Origin: Dentipellis sp. KUC8613
Taxonomy: Eukaryota; Basidiomycota; Agaricomycetes; Russulales; Hericiaceae
Length of the DNA: 64,000 nucleotides
Direction of reading: 5' to 3'
Assembly: GCA_002286715.1 (NCBI GenBank)
Contig: NSJX01000020.1
Span: forward strand, 257,873 to 321,872
Part shown: positions 46,508-56,551 of the stretch, one piece after another
Layout of the letters: each line of letters starts with the position of its first letter
Position numbering within the stretch: position 1 is the stretch's first letter
Program-made: the position numbers and the translations under genes
Notes under the pieces: generated by a model
Databases searched by the model: none
What the model was told of the DNA's origin: nothing
Seen by the model: only the letters and a program-made list of their open reading frames with translations

Positions 46508-48295
46508 TTAAAACTGATAGGTCCAATCGACATCCGCGATCGTTTGAACTTGCTTTTCGAAATTGTAGCTCGCCGTACAACTCGTGAACACCAGCTTTGG
46601 ACGAGGAAGCTGCCCTCCGAGTCGGTCACGAATTCGGAAGCAAGACTCCAAGAGCGTGGAGTAGACAGTATCATCTTGGTCCGATTGTCGCGTGCCTATA
46701 TTCCAGTTCTTGGAGTCGACACTATCAAAAACCAAAGTGTTCAAGTGCGGGAAAAGAACATTATCTTTGTGCAACAGATCCCCATCCAAAGGCCTGACCA
46801 GCGCATTCAACAAAAGCCGTCCAAGGGCTCCGGTAACGTGAACACGTTCCACGCAATGGTATTTTCTGAAGACGCTGCAAAGCGACTGTACTGTCGGCTC
46901 GTGTTCGGTCTCCGCGTCGAATTCAAGATGTATATCCCGCACTTCCGTGAGGAATAGCCTATTGCAGACGTCATCCGCGAGGCCGAGAGTGAGATGAAAG
47001 TTGAACGGTCGATCGGAGTCTGGGCGGTGAAAGAGGAGCGAGAAGTCGGCCTGAATTCCTTCGGGTAGTGGAAATGAGGGGGATCTCCAGGTAGCGACTT
47101 TGAAATATTTGGCCCAAAGTGGCCAAATTTGGATTGAGAGCGTCCGGAAAGGTACTGAGAGGTATGACGGTGTGAAATGAATAAGAGCGCCTTGTACCAT
47201 GAGTTGACGAGAAAGCTCGAGGTGAATGGGGCCTTTCAAACACTCGAGTTCCAGAGACGAAAGGGACGGCGCTGCGAGGAGTCGCAGAAAAAAGTAGGAC
47301 TCGATACTTCTATCCTGGATTCTCAGCCGCGTGAGGTCTGGATAGCTAAGACTGTAATCATCTGGGAACACTTGGCGGAGTAGGTCGTGATGCGGAAGAC
47401 ATAGTCGCAGTTCAAGTGTCTTCAATTTCTCCATCTGTTTGAGAACAGAGGAGAAACGCCGATGTGAATCGACCATGTGCACCAGTTCTCTGTCCGTGCT
47501 AAAGCTTGGGTTCCATGTTTGTTTGTGTACAGAAGCTGTGATTTCCAAGTGCGTCAAATTCAACAGGACTGGACAACAGGGCTCGCATAACGGAATTTGG
47601 CACTGTTCAAGTCGAAGATGACGGAGGCGAGATGTATGGCTGAATAAATCATCTGGCAGCATAAATGGGTCGGAATCGGACATCCTGGATGACACCCGAA
47701 GCGATTCTAAGATGGGAGCGGGTTTGGAAAGGGCGCAGATAACACCGCGAGAAACGGTACAGAAACGCGTGTCTCTGTACAAGGTCGCAGAGAGATGTCG
47801 GATGTGATGGATATGCTGAGAAACGGCGCTTGTATCGCCGACCTCGGAAGTCGCTTGAGTCAAGGATACAGGGACGGCCTTTGAACGCGCAAGCATTTCA
47901 TTCATCCAATGCAGCCCGAACTCATCAGTAATTTCCCACCAGAGAGCCGATTCCTGCAGCGCAGCCTCGCGCCAATAGCGACATACGTATGTGACAGTAA
48001 TCCAGCCAGGGTGGAACCGCCGAGTCGCAGTGATTACAAGCCGGGGGCGTTCCAGTACAGCACAGCAGACGAAAACCCGGGCCAAGATCTCTGGAGGAAG
48101 CTTGTTGACAGGTGATGCTGTATTGCGAAGTGACCGCATCATTGCAGAAGCATGCACCATGGCTTCAAGCTCCTTGTCCACCAGGCGACGGACATTCTTT
48201 GCACGCGTCTGTGGGATGAGAGCGAAACGCGAGCGGGCTTCGTTGACCCAGTAGCTCTTTGCACTGAATGAAGGATCGGCAACTACATTGAACAA
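46508..48295 (-). CDS. F-box-like protein, paralogue of 44015
   Basis: Open frame of about 590 aa. Similar layout to its neighbour: SYWVNEARSRFALI, a helix (VDKELEAMVHASAMMRSLRN), F-box-like NKLPPEILARVFVCC, then GWITVTYVCRYWREAALQESALWWEI and leucine-rich segments (LRHLRLEQCQIP, LKTLELRLCLP). There is no in-frame ATG at the left of the frame (the first codon used is TTG), and a splice acceptor CATTCAG occurs just before AKSYW, so a short 5' exon is probably missing from this model. The pair is a divergent tandem duplication on one strand. SCF adaptor role inferred; target unknown. Confidence 0.7.
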   Translation of the reverse strand: MFNVVADPSFSAKSYWVNEARSRFALIPQTRAKNVRRLVDKELEAMVHASAMMRSLRNTASPVNKLPPEILARVFVCCAVLERPRLVITATRRFHPGWITVTYVCRYWREAALQESALWWEITDEFGLHWMNEMLARSKAVPVSLTQATSEVGDTSAVSQHIHHIRHLSATLYRDTRFCTVSRGVICALSKPAPILESLRVSSRMSDSDPFMLPDDLFSHTSRLRHLRLEQCQIPLCEPCCPVLLNLTHLEITASVHKQTWNPSFSTDRELVHMVDSHRRFSSVLKQMEKLKTLELRLCLPHHDLLRQVFPDDYSLSYPDLTRLRIQDRSIESYFFLRLLAAPSLSSLELECLKGPIHLELSRQLMVQGALIHFTPSYLSVPFRTLSIQIWPLWAKYFKVATWRSPSFPLPEGIQADFSLLFHRPDSDRPFNFHLTLGLADDVCNRLFLTEVRDIHLEFDAETEHEPTVQSLCSVFRKYHCVERVHVTGALGRLLLNALVRPLDGDLLHKDNVLFPHLNTLVFDSVDSKNWNIGTRQSDQDDTVYSTLLESCFRIRDRLGGQLPRPKLVFTSCTASYNFEKQVQTIADVDWTYQF

Positions 48296-48819
48296 AATTC
48301 ATGCTATTCATACGCACGAATCGTGGCCCGCCTGTGGAATCACATCCTCGCGGTCTGGCATGGGTATTACCTAGCTAGGCGGATTGCGTGACAGGAACTG
48401 GCTTGAGGGACCTCGTTAGGGTTGTCTCTAGATGCTTAGATGCGGTGAGAATCCCTACCTGTGCTTCGAATACTATCTTGGCCCTCGTTCAAGAAGGTAT
48501 AATGAGACCTAGTGAATCAGAACAGGTCAAGACTACGAGCTCGAGTCACGGTGGGAGGCTATGGGTACGCTGCTGGCATAGCCGTGGGAACAAACTTCCT
48601 ATAGCATGTTTGTAGTATGCCGAAGCTTTTTCTACAACAGCCTTTTAGCCTTAGTACGCCTCGGAAGGCTAGTAGGCTAGTTTCTTTTCTTTAGCACCCT
48701 CGTCTCCTTTCTCTCTCTGAAAGTCCTGCTACAAAGTCAAGCTAGGATCGACATCTGTGGCTGGTTCTCCTGCATCCATCTGTTCTCGTACAAACCGCGT
48801 TGCCTCTCAAGATCCATCC
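48296..48819. other. Divergent promoter region
   Basis: About 520 bp between the F-box-like gene (-) and the cyclin-domain gene (+). Pyrimidine-rich at 48679-48720, just before the start region. It probably also holds the 5' exon of the F-box-like gene. Confidence 0.5.
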
Positions 48820-51613
48820 ATGTCTTCAAACACCTCGGATGTCGACTCTCAAGACGATAGTTCTCCTGGCTCTGATTCTCGCTGGTATCACTACGCTTTT
48901 GGATACGACTTTGACGACGAATCCGTAGGTTCCGGGACTGGGACTCCCGACTCGGTCAATACGCAGATGTTCGTCGACCTACCCCCTGCCTCAAGCACTC
49001 CCGACCTGTCCCTCAGTGGGTCTAGTCCACATGCCGGACGTCTTTCTGTATTTTCTTCCGACTACTCTCCTGAGGCCTACCCAGATGCTCCTATCGATGC
49101 TACCGACGAAACTCAAGCCGACTGCAATGACGACCAGGGCCCATCCTCTGCTTTTCTTCAGTGTCTCGATCGCTTGCTCTCTGAAGTGAAGAGTCGTTCT
49201 AATTCTTGCTCCGATGATGAAGTCGATGCTGCAAGGACTTTTAAGGCCTTCATCCGACAATCTGTTTCTACAGAAGAGACTTCGGAATCCAGTGCGAAGT
49301 CCGGAACATGCGAAACCTCGCTAGGCGCGGATACTCCCTTAGCTCGCACCTCTGATGCTCTCAATTCTTCTACCCGCGATTTTTCTCGTGAGGCCCCTCA
49401 TGTTACACGAGACTCATCGGCGCATTCTTCGCCTCGCCGCTTGACAGCCCCGGACTCAGTCTCTCTCAAGCGAAAACATTCAGCTTCTACTGGTGCTACA
49501 GAATCACTAGCTTCTCGCGATGGCAGCCAATCCTCTGGCGGACTCTCAGTCGAATCTGAAGACCCTGCTTCTGATTCGTCTTTGCATTCTGTTTCTGGAG
49601 GCAACGTTCGCAACATCGCGTCGTTTGGTCGCAGCGCAGCATACATCAAGCGACGCAGGCTGACCCGCGACTCTCGTGACTCTGCTGGGACGGCCTCGGT
49701 TACCAGCCCGCGCATATATGCAGTCGAACCTGCAAGTATTCGAAAAGCAAAATCCCTTCGCTCCGAGGCCTCTTTGGATGAAGACGTATCGACTCTTCGC
49801 CGGGATGTCCTCGATGCGAAGGTATGCACTAGAATTGAGCGCATATATGCCATAAACTCATGCATTTGTGGCTCCAGAGAACCTTGATGTTGCGTGCTGT
49901 GACGCCTACACAATCAAGCCATGCACCAGCCGTCCATAGTCGAGAGGACTTGCCAGGCCTGGATTCCCTATATGCGCCTACTGCTCCTACGACTCCGGTT
50001 CCAAGCCCGCGCATTGAGCCTCGTGCACTGCTTCTCCCTGTCCCTCCTGCAGAATATATCCCAAAGCCACCTGTCTGCGACGAGGACGCAGCGAAGCGAC
50101 GACTCGACCTGCTACTAGAGAGGGAAGCAAATGGGCTGCACTTCTCTGGCCTGCGCCTCGCCTCTCCTCTCACTGTGGTCAGCGGGCAGGGGTCGACGAA
50201 CGGGTCTAGTTCTGAAAGCGACAGCGAGGACATCACGGAATATTCGGTCTCGGAGGACGAGGCCTCCGTGACCTGCGGGTCTCAAGACTGCAGCAGCGAT
50301 GGCGAAATGACTCATTCTGATGCTGGGGTCAGCCAGAGTTTTGATACAGATATTCAGGACGGCCTGCGTGCGGAGGCCATGGAGTGGATCTTAACGGTAA
50401 GTACCCCGCCTCGCGCACCTTCGCTAGCCTGGCTCTGAACTCATGTCGCCCACACGTAGGTCATTCCACCATACGATTCTGGGTCCGCACAGGCCGGCAA
50501 GCCGAGCATATACTCGAAGGACCTCTACGACCAGTTGATGTTCCATCCCGACACGCGATTCCTAGCCGCCTATATCTTTGGTCGATATTTCCTAAGCATC
50601 GCAGACGGCAAATCGGACGATGGCGCTTCGAGTCAAGACATTGGTAGCGCGAGCCTAACTGTATCTGCAGTGCGATATGACGGCAAAGGCGACGTAGATC
50701 TGCTGCGTCAAATGGAACTGGACGAAGGCGAGAGGCGTCTGGTTTGGGACTTTGCAGTTGCGGCTGTGACGCTGAGCGTCAAGGTGGGCACCATTACTTG
50801 GCTGCCGTTCCGATGAGTCCAGTGCTGAAATCGGATTGGATCTTCAGGCCAACCGCGACTTCCTCCCGCCTCTCCGCCCCATATATGCGCGCGACTTCCT
50901 CGTCTTGGCTCCGCACGACATGTGCTGCGACGATCTAGAGGTCTGTCTACATCCTCTGTGTAGCCAGGCACGCTCCCGAGCTGACTTTCGCATAGTCTGC
51001 GCAGCGCGATATCCTTGAGACTCTTTCCTACCGGCTGGCAATCCCCACTCCGCAGAATTTCATGGACGAGCTGTACGTTCTCCTTCCGGCGCTTCGTCGC
51101 CTTGTTGGGTGCTGCGGGTGGGAGAGGCTCAAGAATGCAGCGTGGAAGCAACTGCTTGCGGCTATCCGAGGTTCGGATTTACTGTTTCTTCACTGTCTAT
51201 GGAAGTTGCTCAGTGGATGCTCTAGAGCCGGACGTCTTCCGCTTTCCTATATCCGTGCTCACGGCGGCGGTTCTCCAGCTGGGTATTATCGGGGAAGCAG
51301 AGCATAGTGATAAGTACCGTGCTGGCTGCGGCTGCAGCTGCTCCGCAATGGTCCTCAACGCCGGCAGGGGACCTTCGGCAGTCAACATTGACGACCGGTA
51401 TATATTACACTTGAGGAGTGGCGTGCTCAAAGATATTCAGCAGCTGCTCCGCGTTTCTCAGGTCTGTCGACCTTCGTCTCTACGTGTCGCTAGATCGAAC
51501 TCACGCACGCGACTACGTAGATCACAATCGACAGCTGCAAGCGCTGGCTCGCCCCATTGCGGGTAGACGCAAGCACAGGCATCGAATGGCTCGACCACGC
51601 CTCGACCACCTGA
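48820..51613 (+). CDS. Cyclin-domain protein with long disordered N-terminus
   Basis: Seven exons (48820-49821, 49878-50396, 50460-50783, 50848-50940, 50996-51170, 51226-51461, 51521-51613), 813 aa, all in phase. Residues 1-490 are Ser/Asp-rich and disordered with a basic patch (YIKRRRLTRDSRDS). The cyclin box starts near residue 497: RAEAMEWILTVIPP, then TRFLAAYIFGRYFLSI, VAAVTLSVK, FLPPLRPIYARDFL, LETLSYRLAIPTPQNFMDEL, with a second helical repeat after it. The MR/EA..W start, the D..F.AA..F.RY block and L..L.Y.L..PT fit cyclins of the A/B type better than transcription cyclins, but I cannot name the subgroup. It would bind and activate a cyclin-dependent kinase. Start is the first ATG in frame. 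A cysteine-rich insert at the end of the second repeat is odd. Confidence 0.75.
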
Positions 51614-51801
51614 TCGACTCTTTCGCACGAAAAATTGAACCTCTCCTCGACTTGGACTCAAATTCTACTTTTTTTGTAGTCTCTTCGTATGCTTTACAAT
51701 GTTGTACACGGCCGTCGAACCATACATCCCCACGTACCCAGGTATACCTATATCATACAGCCTCCACACCGAAATACATCCGCCCGCACCAGAACCTAAA
51801 C

Positions 51802-53288
51802 CTAGAGCGTGACGGCGGGGGCCAGCCCGAGCGCCTCGCGCCGCGACTTGGACTTGGGGTCGAGGAACGGCTTCTCGCCGATGCTCACGACCCTGTTGCC
51901 GCTGCGGCTCGCCGCGTAATCGTGTCTGCATTTCGCATGTTCAGTAATGAAGAAGAAGTGGAGAGAGGAGACGGGAGACGGGAGACGTACGTGGCGGTGT
52001 GGTAGGTGGACCGGTTGTCCCAGATCGCGATGTCGTTCGTGCTCCAGCGGTAGCGCACCTGGATGTCGTGATTCTCGGAGATGTGGCGGAAGAGGTAGTC
52101 GAGGACGTAGTCGGACTCTTCTTCTGTGAGCTCGACGATGCGCTTCGTGAACCTGGCATGACCACAGCCTGTTAGCGTGGTTAGAAGGAAAGATGTCGAG
52201 GTGAAAGCGCACCCTTTGTTGACGAAGAGCGTCTTGAAGCCCGTGACGGGGTTGGTGCGGATGACGGGGCTAGGGGGCGCGGTGAGCTCGAGTGTGCCGA
52301 CGAGGTGTCGGCTGGATGGCGGGACTCACTGCACGGCGGTGAGGACGTCGCCCGAGTTCTCAGGCGAGCCGCGGTTCTGCTGGATGGGAATACCCTCCTT
52401 TTTGGCGTACTACAGCCGATGACGCCGATGAGCGACTCTTCTTATAGGCGGGGAAGGGGACGCTCATGTACCTCTACGAAGAAAGAACCGTCGTGCACGG
52501 CGTGCAGGCCTTCGAGCCAGGTTTTGAATGTGGGTGAGAGCTTGTCGTAGGCTTCGTAGCCACTAGCCCACTGCCAGAGCGCATCGTATGTCAGGAGACG
52601 CGAAGGCGAGTGGGCTGACATTGAGTACGAACCAGAGTGTCACCTCCAACTGCATGAAATTACGCTGATTAGTTAGGAGTCGGTGAAGCGATCATGTGGC
52701 ACGTACCAGGAGGGAGCGTGTGCATTTTGAGAATCTGATAAGATGCGTGAATATATTGCTAGGAAGAGGGCCGGGATGGAAAGGTGGACTTACTGCGTAG
52801 TCTGACGGCACCTTCTCGAATGTAATGTCCGCATGCCAGCCGCTGCTCGCGCGCGCAGTGCTTTTGTAGTCAACCTTCGCAATACCTCTGCAGCGACTCA
52901 TTAGATGCTTCCCAGCATGAATCCAGACTGCAACACACCCTGCACTAGAAATCACCGAAATATCAGCACCGAGCTCGGGCGTCGCCTCCGTAACGGGGTG
53001 CTTGTGCAGCGTCGATGTCTTCGGCTTCCCGGAGAGCTCGCCGAGGCGCGTACCGAGCACAAGCTGCTCGTCGGGAGTGAGGTCCTGATTAGAGAAGAAC
53101 ACGACGCCGCGGTGCGAGACGAGCTTCGCGAGGTCGCGGATGAGCTCATCGGAGTTCTCGGCCTTGAGCCATTGCGAGAGCTGCACGGACGGGTCGGGGA
53201 AGCGCGTGCCGACGTGGGGCGTCTTGTCGTAGGAATGGTACGCGGCGAGCGAGCCGAGGACGGCGTCTGTCAAGGGTGCGGTGGACAT
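51802..53288 (-). CDS. TauD-type Fe(II)/2-oxoglutarate dioxygenase
   Basis: Nine exons (53288-52939, 52887-52794, 52734-52707, 52649-52633, 52570-52472, 52409-52330, 52269-52213, 52152-51991, 51925-51802), 336 aa. Iron ligands H135 and D137 in SGWHADITFE and H293 in WDNRSTYHTATHDY; R307 in GNRVVSIGE is placed to bind 2-oxoglutarate. Start VVFFSNQDLTPDEQLVLG and GGDTLW blocks are typical of taurine/sulfonate dioxygenases (yeast JLP1 type), which release sulfite from alkylsulfonates for sulfur supply. Exons 3 and 4 are only 28 and 17 nt long, yet both are required to keep LKMHTLPPGVGGDTLW in frame. A TATA-like box sits 36-43 nt upstream. Exact substrate unknown. Confidence 0.9.
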
Positions 53289-54380
53289 TGTTGGTGGATT
53301 GTCGTACAGACGCGCGCTGCGGGTTCTTTAATACGCTGGCGGGGACTCAGGCTGGCACGGGGTAGAAGCGGGAGGCGGCAGCACGCGCCCGACGGTGTCG
53401 TGCTTATGAGCGGTGCTGGGCATCCTGATTGTGTATGAGCACGCAATCGTGCGTCGAGGCGCCCCTGTGCTAGTACACTGCGGCCAACTCTGATAAGACC
53501 GTCATCATAGGAAATTGGCTAGACTTCCAGAAACATGAGATTTCGAGAAGTCGATGGACTATATGTCGTGGGGAGGCCGATGATAAGATGTTCACCTACT
53601 CATGTACCATTACCGGCCATCGGATGGAGAGTCCGACGGTGGGCCGATGGCGAAAGCCAAGCCTCAAGGTTTCATGAGGTGCTATATCGTCAACAGCAAT
53701 ATTCTTCGGCCAGATTTGCGGTATTTGCATACAAAATCATTCGAAGGTGTTATGAAGGCTGCCCGTGTTGCGCGTGAGTGTGGTGGTAGCAAGTAAGTAG
53801 TCAGCGTGATGGTAGAAGCCGACTCAAGCACCCGGTAATCGCCGGGACTCTTTGGAACGGCTTTCTTCGAGTGTAGTCGTTCGCGTCGTTGACCTTAGCA
53901 GTAGATACAGACCAATCTGTAGTAAAGACACCTTGCTCTAAATGACACAATTTCCGATAAAATACGCAGCGCCGCAGCTCTATATCACCGCACAGAGTCA
54001 TAATGTAGAAGTATGAGTCTGGTCCATCTTGACAGGTGGTCGGGCCCCGGGGGGTTATCAAGTTCCTACATTGTTCACTCAACTCATAAGATGTGGTATG
54101 GCCTCGCGATAGCAGCTCGCCATTGAGTCTTCACAGTGGTAGAACGATCCCACCGACCTAGCAATATATTGTTCAAGTTCTTGAACTGGAAAGTCTTGAG
54201 ACTCGGCAGTTGCCGGGGGGCTACCGGCAGCAATAAGCAGACCTCGGGCACCTCACCCAGCATGATCGAACATCCAACTAACAGCTCAAGTTGTTACCTT
54301 GTTTCTAGCATCCGATCCTAAATGGCCGGCGACCTAGAGGCTTGAAACAATTCTATCAGAGCTTCGGGTAATCAGTGTGT
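53289..54380. other. Divergent intergenic region, 1.1 kb
   Basis: Between the dioxygenase (-) and the Rieske-DUF455 gene (+). Short frames at 53535-53796 show no domain. The left end carries the dioxygenase promoter. Confidence 0.5.
53324..53331 (-). promoter_or_regulatory. TATA-like box of the dioxygenase gene
   Basis: The minus strand reads TATTAAAG 36-43 nt upstream of the start codon. Confidence 0.4.
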
Positions 54381-56470
54381 ATGCTCAACATTTCAACGGC
54401 CTCCTGGCGACCACTTGTGTATATATTCCGCCAGCAGTCAGGCTTTCGCTTTCAATATTCTCGAGCGCGCTTCTCTACATCAATGACCGAATCCAATAAA
54501 GCAGCGAAGGAATACCTACAGTAAGTCAATGTAGACCTCAGCATGCTGCATTTGTCGAACTTATGCCGCAGAATTGCCCCTTATGACCAGCTGCTCACCC
54601 ATTTCCGATATTTCCTCAACCTGAGGTCGCAAGAAGGGAAATATCACTCACTTATCCTCTTCCGCCTTTCCTCGCCGCTTGATGGCGCTATTGGATCGTC
54701 GTCAAATACGGAAGATGCAGGTGTAGAGTCAGCAGCAAAACAAAATCCCGCGGTGCACCAGCTATACGCGATGGAATCGAGCTGTCCGCATCTTGGCGCG
54801 GATATGTCGCATGCCGATATCGAGGAATACGAGACAAGTGCAGTAGCAGTATGCCCTTGGCACCGGTAAGCCTTCCTGTTATGAACACAATACGATCGTC
54901 CTGACAACCGTCCATGGTTGTAGATACGACTTCGACCTTAAAACAGGAAAGAGTGACACCGGGTTGAAGGCATGTACCTACAATGTCGAAGTTCGACAAG
55001 ACCCAGCAGATGATGTGGACAGGGTCTGGGTGGAGGTTCCGGATGAAGGCACGAATTGGCGCTTAGTGGAATTGAGGCCAGTCTCGGAAGGTGGTTTCCA
55101 ATCGAGACGGTAACACCATATGAATCGCTAATCATGTATTTCATCGCAGCATTTGCTGATCCTCCTCCACCCCTTCCCGACGTCTCTCAACTAACACTGA
55201 GCGAGTCTCCAAAAGATGAAGATGTCGTTCCCGCAGATAACCCTCCTACGACGCTTATGCAATGGGCCGTTCTCATCCTCAACACCTCAAACCCCACACT
55301 TAAAGTAAACATAATAACGAGCTACAACGCTAGCTGGATACAGCACTTACGATTTGACCAGGTCGAGCGAACGAAGCATGCCGTCCACCAATATAGGACT
55401 GGAAAGCTGAAATCTATCGGGCATCGCTCACCAAACGCGCCACGACCACCAGACGTTCCGCCGCGTCACGATGCGTATAGGAAAAGTACTGTCGACCCCG
55501 CCAAGGCTGGCAGAAGGAAGAATCGTATAGCGATGCTTCACGCGCTAGCCAACATAGAACAATGGGCGTAAGTAGCATTCCTCACCGCACACATATCAGA
55601 AGTTACTAATTCGATTCGTACCAGCATCGACTTAGCGTAAGGATCAGCTTTACTTCACCCCCTCGCACAAACTCACCATCATTCTATTCACTCAGCTGGG
55701 ACATCATGGCGCGCTTCGGCCCAACACACCCCGACCTCCCGCCCGCCTTCTTCTCCGACTTCACCAAAATGGCCCTGGACGAGTCCAAGCACTTCAGTCT
55801 CTTGACATCGCGCATGGGCGCGCTCGCCCCCGACACTCCCTACGGCTCGCTGCCCGTGCACGCGGCGCTGTGGTCCTCCGCGCGCTCGACGTTCCCCTCG
55901 CTGCGCGCGCGCCTCGCGATCATCCACCTCGTGCACGAGGCGCGCGGGCTCGATGTGAACCCGGCGACGATCGCGCGCTTTGCGCGGGCGGGCGATAAGG
56001 ACAGCGTCGCGGCGCTCGAGGTCATCCACGCGGACGAGGTCACGCATGTGACGACGGGGCACCGCTGGTTCTCGTGGATCTGTGCGCGCGACGGCGTTGA
56101 CCCGGTCGCGACGTTCCGCGAGGAGGTGCGCAGAGGGTGGAGTGGGGACGTGAAGGGCCCGTTTAATGTCGAGGCTCGCGAGAAGGCGGGGATGACGAGG
56201 GAGTTTTATGAGGATCTGAAGGGCGAGATGGAGTGGGATGAGTGGGAGAGGACCACGAAGGTTGCGGAGGAGGAGATGAAGAAGAAGGGGGAGAATACAC
56301 CCGGGAGTGTTTCTGTTGAGTACGAGGACAGTAAGAGGTACGTCCACTTGATTCTCACACTTCGTGAGATGGCTGAAAATATGTTGTATATGAAGCTAGA
56401 TATATTGGTGATTGTAAAGTGTGCTAGATATTCAAGTACATGCATGCAGAGAGGAAAACCGATAAATTGA
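54381..56470 (+). CDS. Rieske plus DUF455 (ferritin-like) fusion
   Basis: Exons 54381-54520, 54572-54865, 54924-55090, 55150-55304, 55362-55567, 55625-55636 (12 nt) and 55696-56470. The first 34 residues (MLNISTASWRPLVYIFRQQ...) have several Arg and no acid, fitting a mitochondrial presequence; a later in-frame ATG at 54483 would remove it. A Rieske [2Fe-2S] domain follows: CPHLGADMSH and AVCPWHRYDFDLKTG supply the two Cys/His pairs. The second half is DUF455, a ferritin-like diiron fold: NIEQWAIDLAWD, DESKHFSLL, HEARGLD and HADEVTHV give the E...ExxH...E...ExxH ligand set. A Rieske cluster feeding electrons to a diiron oxygenase is a sensible pairing, but no substrate is known. The end is either read-through to 56470 (582 aa) or, using GTACGT at 56338 and CAG at 56449, a stop at 56465 (543 aa). 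Confidence 0.85.
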
Positions 56471-56551
56471 AGGCGTGCACGCCATAAGTTCAGCAAAATA
56501 CGGAAAGTCAATGTTCAAATCCCTAACGATGGTTCATTTGAAACTTCGATT

